The notes below the pieces were generated by a model. That model searched no databases and had not been told where the DNA came from. It saw nothing but the letters and a program-made list of their open reading frames with translations. The translations under genes were made by a program, and so were the position numbers. Of a stretch of 64,000 nucleotides of DNA, positions 60,155-64,000 are shown piece by piece. Where the stretch lies: NCBI RefSeq assembly GCF_024296925.1, contig NZ_CP101125.1:994501-1058500 (forward strand), given 5' to 3'. Every line of letters begins with the position of its first letter. The stretch's first letter is position 1. Source of the DNA: Pseudomonas nunensis. GTDB taxonomy: Bacteria > Pseudomonadota > Gammaproteobacteria > Pseudomonadales > Pseudomonadaceae.

Positions 60155-61090
60155 ATGGCCGGCATTCTCGACACGGTAGACCAACGCACGCAACTGGTGG
60201 GTGAGAATCGCCTGGAAATTCTCATGTTCCGCTTGGCCGGGCGACAATTGTTCGCGATCAACGTGTTTAAAGTTCAAGAAGTCCTGCAACTGCCGAAACT
60301 GACCCTGATGCCCCAGCGTCATCCGTTTGTGTGCGGCGTGGTCAACCTGCGCGGCCAGACGCTGCCGGTGATCGACCTGTCCCAGGCGATCGGCATGCGT
60401 CCTTTGGTGCCAAGTCCGACCAGCACCATTATCGTTACCGAGTACAACCGCTCGGTGCAGGCGTTCCTGGTCGGCGGTGTGGACCGTATCGTCAACATGA
60501 ACTGGGAAGCCATTCTGCCGCCGCCGACCAGCGCCGGTCGCCAGCATTACCTGACGGCCATCAGCAAGGTCGATGACCAGTTGGTGGAAATCATCGACGT
60601 GGAAAAAGTCCTCGCCGAAATCGTCCCGTACAACGCCAAGGTGTCCAAGGACAAACTCGATGACCCGGTGCTCGAACGCGCCCGTGGTCGTGAAGTGCTG
60701 CTGGTGGACGACTCCAATGTGGCGCTCTCGCAATTGCGCGACACCCTCGGCCAGTTGGGCGTGAAGATGCACATTGCCAGCGACGGTCTGAAAGCCCTGA
60801 ACATGCTAAAGGCCTGGGCCGATACCGGTGTGGTCATGACCGACAAACTGCTGATGATCTTCACCGACGCGGAAATGCCGGAAATGGACGGCTATCGCCT
60901 GACCACTGAAATCCGTAACGACCCGCGCCTGCGCGGCCTCTACGTGGTCTTGCACACCTCGCTGTCCGGCAGTTTCAACGACTCGATGGTGAAGAAGGTC
61001 GGCTGCGACAACTTCCTCTCCAAGTTCCAGCCGGACAAGCTTGTGGATGTAGTGCGCCAGCGCCTGATGCTGGACGAAGTACCGGCCTGA
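60155..61090 (+). CDS. cheV: Chemotaxis coupling protein CheV
   Basis: A 311-residue protein combining a CheW-like domain (residues about 20-160; FRLAGRQLFAINVFKVQEVL, CGVVNLRGQTLPVIDL) and a C-terminal receiver (EVLLVDDSNVALSQL, phospho-Asp in MIFTDAEMPEMDGY, Lys in FLSKFQPDK). It couples chemoreceptors to CheA and can be phosphorylated by it. The ATG at 60155 (MAGILDTV) follows AGGAG; the upstream 11 codons are unlikely to be used. A REP doublet with a T-run lies right after the stop. Confidence 0.94.
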   Translation: MAGILDTVDQRTQLVGENRLEILMFRLAGRQLFAINVFKVQEVLQLPKLTLMPQRHPFVCGVVNLRGQTLPVIDLSQAIGMRPLVPSPTSTIIVTEYNRSVQAFLVGGVDRIVNMNWEAILPPPTSAGRQHYLTAISKVDDQLVEIIDVEKVLAEIVPYNAKVSKDKLDDPVLERARGREVLLVDDSNVALSQLRDTLGQLGVKMHIASDGLKALNMLKAWADTGVVMTDKLLMIFTDAEMPEMDGYRLTTEIRNDPRLRGLYVVLHTSLSGSFNDSMVKKVGCDNFLSKFQPDKLVDVVRQRLMLDEVPA

Positions 61091-61103
61091 TCACGATCTA
61101 ATC

Positions 61104-61205
61104 CCTGTGGGAGCGGGCTTGCTCGCGAAAGCGGTGTCACATTCAGCATTGATGTCAGCTGACACACCGCCTTCGCGAGCAAGCCCGCTCCCACAGGTTT
61201 TTTTT
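61104..61205. repeat. REP doublet forming one long hairpin, with T-run
   Basis: Two Pseudomonas REP palindromes face each other: CCTGTGGGAGCGGGCTTGCT (start 61104) and its exact reverse complement ending at 61197. Inside, GCGGTGT pairs with ACACCGC. The whole unit can fold into one long stem, and eight T follow on the plus strand, so it may also terminate cheV transcription. Such REPINs are dispersed through pseudomonad genomes and moved by RAYT transposases. Confidence 0.93.
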
Positions 61206-61267
61206 GCCTTTGATTCAGCGATCAAGCTCGTATAGGGTGGCTTTTTTTGCCCACCAGGGAGCAGGCA

Positions 61268-62074
61268 ATGCTGCGTCTGAGCGCGCTTTATCGTTATCCG
61301 TTGAAATCCGCCAAGGGCGAGACCCTGCAACAGGTTAGCCTCGACAAACTGGGCCTGGACGGTGATCGACGCTGGATGCTGGTAGATGAAGCCAGCGGGC
61401 GTTTCCTGACCCAACGCGCGGTGGCGCAGATGAGCCAGTTGTCGGCGCTGTGGAATGCCGATGGCGGCTTGACCCTCCGTGCGCCTGGCCATTCACCCAT
61501 CGATATCGCCTTGCCCGGCAACGAGGCAGAACTGCGCGGCGTGACCATTTGGCGCGACACTTTGCGTGTGCCGGATGCCGGCGACGCGGCGGCTGCCTGG
61601 GTCAGTCAGTTCATCGGCAAGCCGACGCGGCTGGTGCAAGTGCCGCTGGATCGCGCGCGCAGCACCCAGGCCGGTTACGGCAAGGACGATGATCAGGTGG
61701 CGTTCGCCGATGGTTTCCCGCTGTTACTAATCGGGCAGGCATCGCTGGAAGACCTGTCGAGCAAAGTCGGGCGACCGCTGGAAATGCTGCGCTTCCGGCC
61801 CAATCTGGTGATCGAAGGCAGCGGAGCCTATGCCGAAGATGGCTGGAAGCGCATCCGCATCGGCGATGTCGAGTTCCGGGTGGTCAAGTCGTGCGCGCGG
61901 TGCATCCTGACCACCATCGATCCGCAGACCGGAGTCCGCAGCGATGATCGCGAGCCGCTGGCCACGCTGCAAAAGTATCGGGCCGAAGAGGATGGCGCGA
62001 TGTTCGGCCAGAACCTGGTCAACGACAGCAACGGTCGGCTTGAAGTCGGCATGCCGGTGACGATCCTCGAATAA
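61268..62074 (+). CDS. MOSC-domain protein
   Basis: A 268-residue protein with an N-terminal MOSC_N beta-barrel (LSALYRYPLKSAKGE to LMLVDE-type DRRWMLVDEASG) and a C-terminal MOSC domain containing FRPNLVIEG and the conserved Cys in VKSCARCILTTIDPQTG. MOSC proteins bind molybdenum cofactor with a terminal sulfur and act as YcbX-type reductases for N-hydroxylated compounds. The redox partner is not encoded next to it. The ATG at 61268 is preceded by GGGAG. Confidence 0.9.
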   Translation: MLRLSALYRYPLKSAKGETLQQVSLDKLGLDGDRRWMLVDEASGRFLTQRAVAQMSQLSALWNADGGLTLRAPGHSPIDIALPGNEAELRGVTIWRDTLRVPDAGDAAAAWVSQFIGKPTRLVQVPLDRARSTQAGYGKDDDQVAFADGFPLLLIGQASLEDLSSKVGRPLEMLRFRPNLVIEGSGAYAEDGWKRIRIGDVEFRVVKSCARCILTTIDPQTGVRSDDREPLATLQKYRAEEDGAMFGQNLVNDSNGRLEVGMPVTILE

Positions 62075-62090
62075 CCCGCACCATGAACGA

Positions 62091-62126
62091 AAAATGCCCG
62101 TGTCCTTGGACACGGGCATTTTTTTT
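62091..62126 (+). terminator. Rho-independent terminator after the MOSC gene
   Basis: AATGCCCGTGTCC and GGACACGGGCATT form a perfect 13-bp stem with a two-base loop, followed by T. A-residues on the other side could let it serve the convergent ppnP gene. Confidence 0.93.
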
Positions 62127-62148
62127 GTCACTGTGAAAACCCAGGGTT

Positions 62149-62433
62149 TTAGCCGCGGTATTCGCACAGGTAAGCGGTGTCGACGGCCACTTTCAGCTGG
62201 AACTTGCTGTTGGCAGGAACGTTGAACTGGCTGCCGGCGGCGAAGGTTTCCCAGTCGCTGCTGTCCGGCAACTTGACGGTCAGGGCGCCGGTCACCACGT
62301 GCATGATTTCACGCTGGCTGGTGCCGAATTCGTATTCGCCCGGGGCCATGACGCCGATGGTCGCCGGACCTTCAGCAGTGCCAAAGGCGATCGACTTGAC
62401 GGTGCCGTCGAAGTACTCGTTGACTTTAAACAT
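62149..62433 (-). CDS. ppnP: Pyrimidine/purine nucleoside phosphorylase
   Basis: A 94-residue single-cupin enzyme of the PpnP (YaiE, DUF1255) family, which splits several nucleosides with phosphate into base and ribose 1-phosphate. It starts [15 protein letters not shown] and has the family-typical [17 protein letters not shown] and [14 protein letters not shown] stretches. GAGGAA precedes the ATG at 62433; the longer upstream frame is not conserved-looking. Confidence 0.93.
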   Translation of the reverse strand: MFKVNEYFDGTVKSIAFGTAEGPATIGVMAPGEYEFGTSQREIMHVVTGALTVKLPDSSDWETFAAGSQFNVPANSKFQLKVAVDTAYLCEYRG

Positions 62434-62503
62434 GGGCGATTCCTCGAAAAAGGGCTTAAAAGGGCCGGCCAGTATGCACAACGCCCCTTGCGCCGTCACC
62501 TTC

Positions 62504-63046
62504 CTAGATGGGCAGCACCAGCGGTAACAACCGCGCGGTATTGCGTGCGTCCTCCAGCGCCCTGTGTTGCTGGCCGTTGAACTGCATGCCCGCGAGTTGC
62601 AGCGCACCGTTGAGCCCCAGCGGCCGTTCCAGTCGCCGCGCCTTGGCGAAACGCTGCTTGAGGTTCATGTGCGGCACCTGGCTCAAGAAACTGTCGAGTT
62701 GCAGGCGCTGCCATTCCTGAAGCAATTGTTTGCGGTCGTAGTCCCCCCAACTGGCCCAACCGTCCAGGCGCGAATGATGTTGGCCGAGCCAGCGTTCGAA
62801 CGCCGGCCAGACCTCGGTCAGCGGCTGCGCGGTATCGATATTGGCCTGGGTGATGTGGGTCAACTCGCGGCAAAACGGCGTCAGCAACGGCCGGCGCGTC
62901 GGACGTACGAAGCGCTGGAATTGATCCAGTTCCCGACCTTTTCGGTCCACCAGGGTGGCACCGATTTCGATGATTTCCATCTCTGTGACTGGCCAGCCAC
63001 CCTCATCGGTGGTGGCTTCCAGATCAATGACCAACCAGTGAGGCAT
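62504..63046 (-). CDS. DEDDh 3'-5' exonuclease-family protein
   Basis: A 180-residue RNase T/DnaQ-fold exonuclease. The acidic residues of the active site are visible in [13 protein letters not shown] (DxE) and in the Asp of [12 protein letters not shown], and the Hxxxx-Asp pair is in [13 protein letters not shown]. It resembles the ERI1/KapD-type cytoplasmic exonucleases acting on RNA or DNA ends. The ATG at 63046 follows AGGAA; the 16-codon upstream extension lacks support. Confidence 0.88.
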   Translation of the reverse strand: MPHWLVIDLEATTDEGGWPVTEMEIIEIGATLVDRKGRELDQFQRFVRPTRRPLLTPFCRELTHITQANIDTAQPLTEVWPAFERWLGQHHSRLDGWASWGDYDRKQLLQEWQRLQLDSFLSQVPHMNLKQRFAKARRLERPLGLNGALQLAGMQFNGQQHRALEDARNTARLLPLVLPI

Positions 63047-63117
63047 CGCAGGGTTCCTGGTATCCGCGTCCTGATAGGGCTTGAGCGTAGCCAAACCCGG
63101 CGGATCCGCCTAGCGCC

Positions 63118-64000
63118 TTATTCGACCTCCAACAAAATCTGACGATTTTTGACCTGATCGCCGACCCTGACCTGTAAGCGCTTGAGCACGCCGTCGATGC
63201 CGGATTTCAGCGGATGCTCCATTTTCATGGCCTCCAGCACTACCAATAGCTGCCCCTTGCTGACGGTGCTGCCCTCGCTGACCAGCACGTCGACGATCGC
63301 CCCGTCCATCGGCGCCTTGAGCGTGCCGGAGCTGACGCTGGCCTGGCTGGTCACTGCAATTTGTGTGCGATCCACCAGCCTCAGGCTGCCGGGGCGGGTG
63401 AATAGCCAGAGTTGCTCGGCGTCGAGACGGTAGGCGTGACGCTGGCGGATGCCGTCGATTTCCAGAATGGCGTGCTGCCCGTCGCAGTGGATGATCTTCA
63501 GTTCGAGCGTCTGGTCGCCGACCTGTAGCCGGTATGGCTCGCCGGGCACCGCATTCAGTTCAACGCTCCAGTTCTGGTCTTCCACGCCGATCCGATAGTG
63601 CAGCGGCACACTGGCATTGTTGCGCCAGCCGGCCAAAGGCATGGTGTGTTGCTGGGCTGAAGCCTGATAGAGCAGCGCCGTCGCGATGGCCAGTTCTTCG
63701 GCGCTCGGGACGTGCGCATGCAGGCAAGGATGCTCGGCAAAGTGCGAAGGGATAAACCCGGTGCTGAACTCGCCGCTGATAAATTGTGGGTGTTCGAGCA
63801 GACTGGCGAGCAGGCGCTGATTGCTTTGCACGCCCAGCAGCACGCTGTCCTGCACCGCCCGCACAAGCTTGCGCCGGGCTTCTTCGCGGGTGGCGCCGTG
63901 GGCGATGAGTTTGCCGAGCAGCGGGTCGTAGAAAGGACTGACGTGCTGACCTTCGATCAGCCCATGGTCGATACGTACGCCGCTTTGCAACGCCGGCTCC
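63118..64000 (-). CDS. Acyl-CoA carboxylase alpha subunit, C-terminal part (partial)
   Basis: The gene runs off the right end of the window; about 294 C-terminal residues are visible. They comprise the end of the biotin carboxylase domain (DPLLGKLIAHGATREEARRK), a linker domain, and a biotinyl carrier domain with the biotin Lys in EAMKMEHPLKSG. This is the layout of 3-methylcrotonyl- or geranyl-CoA carboxylase alpha subunits (LiuD/AtuF type); the visible part does not decide which. The beta subunit gene is outside the window. Confidence 0.9.
   Translation of the reverse strand, partial: EPALQSGVRIDHGLIEGQHVSPFYDPLLGKLIAHGATREEARRKLVRAVQDSVLLGVQSNQRLLASLLEHPQFISGEFSTGFIPSHFAEHPCLHAHVPSAEELAIATALLYQASAQQHTMPLAGWRNNASVPLHYRIGVEDQNWSVELNAVPGEPYRLQVGDQTLELKIIHCDGQHAILEIDGIRQRHAYRLDAEQLWLFTRPGSLRLVDRTQIAVTSQASVSSGTLKAPMDGAIVDVLVSEGSTVSKGQLLVVLEAMKMEHPLKSGIDGVLKRLQVRVGDQVKNRQILLEVE

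Noticed and set aside
1..64000. CRISPR array
   Set aside because: No regularly spaced direct repeats of 25-40 bases were seen, and no cas gene is encoded.
1..64000. Classical insertion sequence
   Set aside because: No DDE transposase with flanking inverted repeats was recognised; mobility genes present are all tyrosine-recombinase type.

Overview
The window looks like a Pseudomonas chromosome, most like the P. fluorescens group. The evidence is the GC-rich coding, the REP-type palindromes (TGTGGGAGCGGGCTTGCTCGCGAA class), a two-domain CheV, a Dgt-type dNTPase, a MobA/MoaB/MoeA cluster and a cyanide-insensitive-type bd oxidase. This assignment is by recognition only; no search was run.

Region 1 (about 0.2-23.5 kb) is accessory metabolism, stress and signalling. 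It holds an FdhF/YdeP-type molybdopterin oxidoreductase, a formaldehyde-dehydrogenase-like zinc alcohol dehydrogenase, and a hemerythrin gene divergent from a bd-type oxidase pair. Then come a cupin, several very small genes (DUF2934, PLDc_N-like and small membrane proteins, partly in a mirror-image arrangement), a PhaZ-like hydrolase, a DUF1206 membrane protein and an SH3 protein. It ends with a three-gene signalling cluster: REC-HDOD, a 1514-residue hybrid kinase, and REC-GGDEF.

Region 2 (about 23.8-43.5 kb) reads as a mobile defence island, more AT-rich in places and ending in recombinases. Minus-strand units are a hypothetical/XRE pair, a small protein sharing the XRE protein's N-terminal module, and an RloC/PrrC-like ATPase with a candidate anticodon-nuclease Arg-Glu-His triad and a CxxC hook. 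A plus-strand run follows: TauD-like dioxygenase, HEPN-like protein with a zinc ribbon, a 110-residue protein, a RES-domain NADase-like toxin, a 59-residue protein, then an OLD-family ATPase/TOPRIM nuclease with a compact UvrD-like helicase (Gabija-like layout). After a broken gene come a lone tyrosine integrase and a four-gene overlapping operon with three tyrosine-recombinase-type proteins and a small helper, similar in layout to Gamma-Mobile-Trio islands. GTGCG-type inverted repeats lie between this operon and the stop codon of the next chromosomal gene, a plausible right edge.

Region 3 (43.5-64 kb) is core chromosome: a single-domain response regulator, dgt, an EAL phosphodiesterase, a YqjD/YqjE/YqjK-like trio, an ammonium transporter behind a good sigma-54 promoter, a CPA2 cation/proton antiporter, a conserved gene behind a textbook LexA box, an RluA-type pseudouridine synthase, mobA/moaB/moeA, a YegS-type lipid kinase, a NarL-type two-component pair, cheV, a MOSC protein, ppnP, a DEDD exonuclease and the end of an acyl-CoA carboxylase alpha subunit.

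The best candidate for an undescribed system is the 28.3-31.7 kb set (dioxygenase, HEPN-zinc ribbon, RES), because it co-locates two predicted toxin-type enzymes with a 2-oxoglutarate oxygenase in one direction, next to two other nucleic-acid-directed systems and a recombinase operon.
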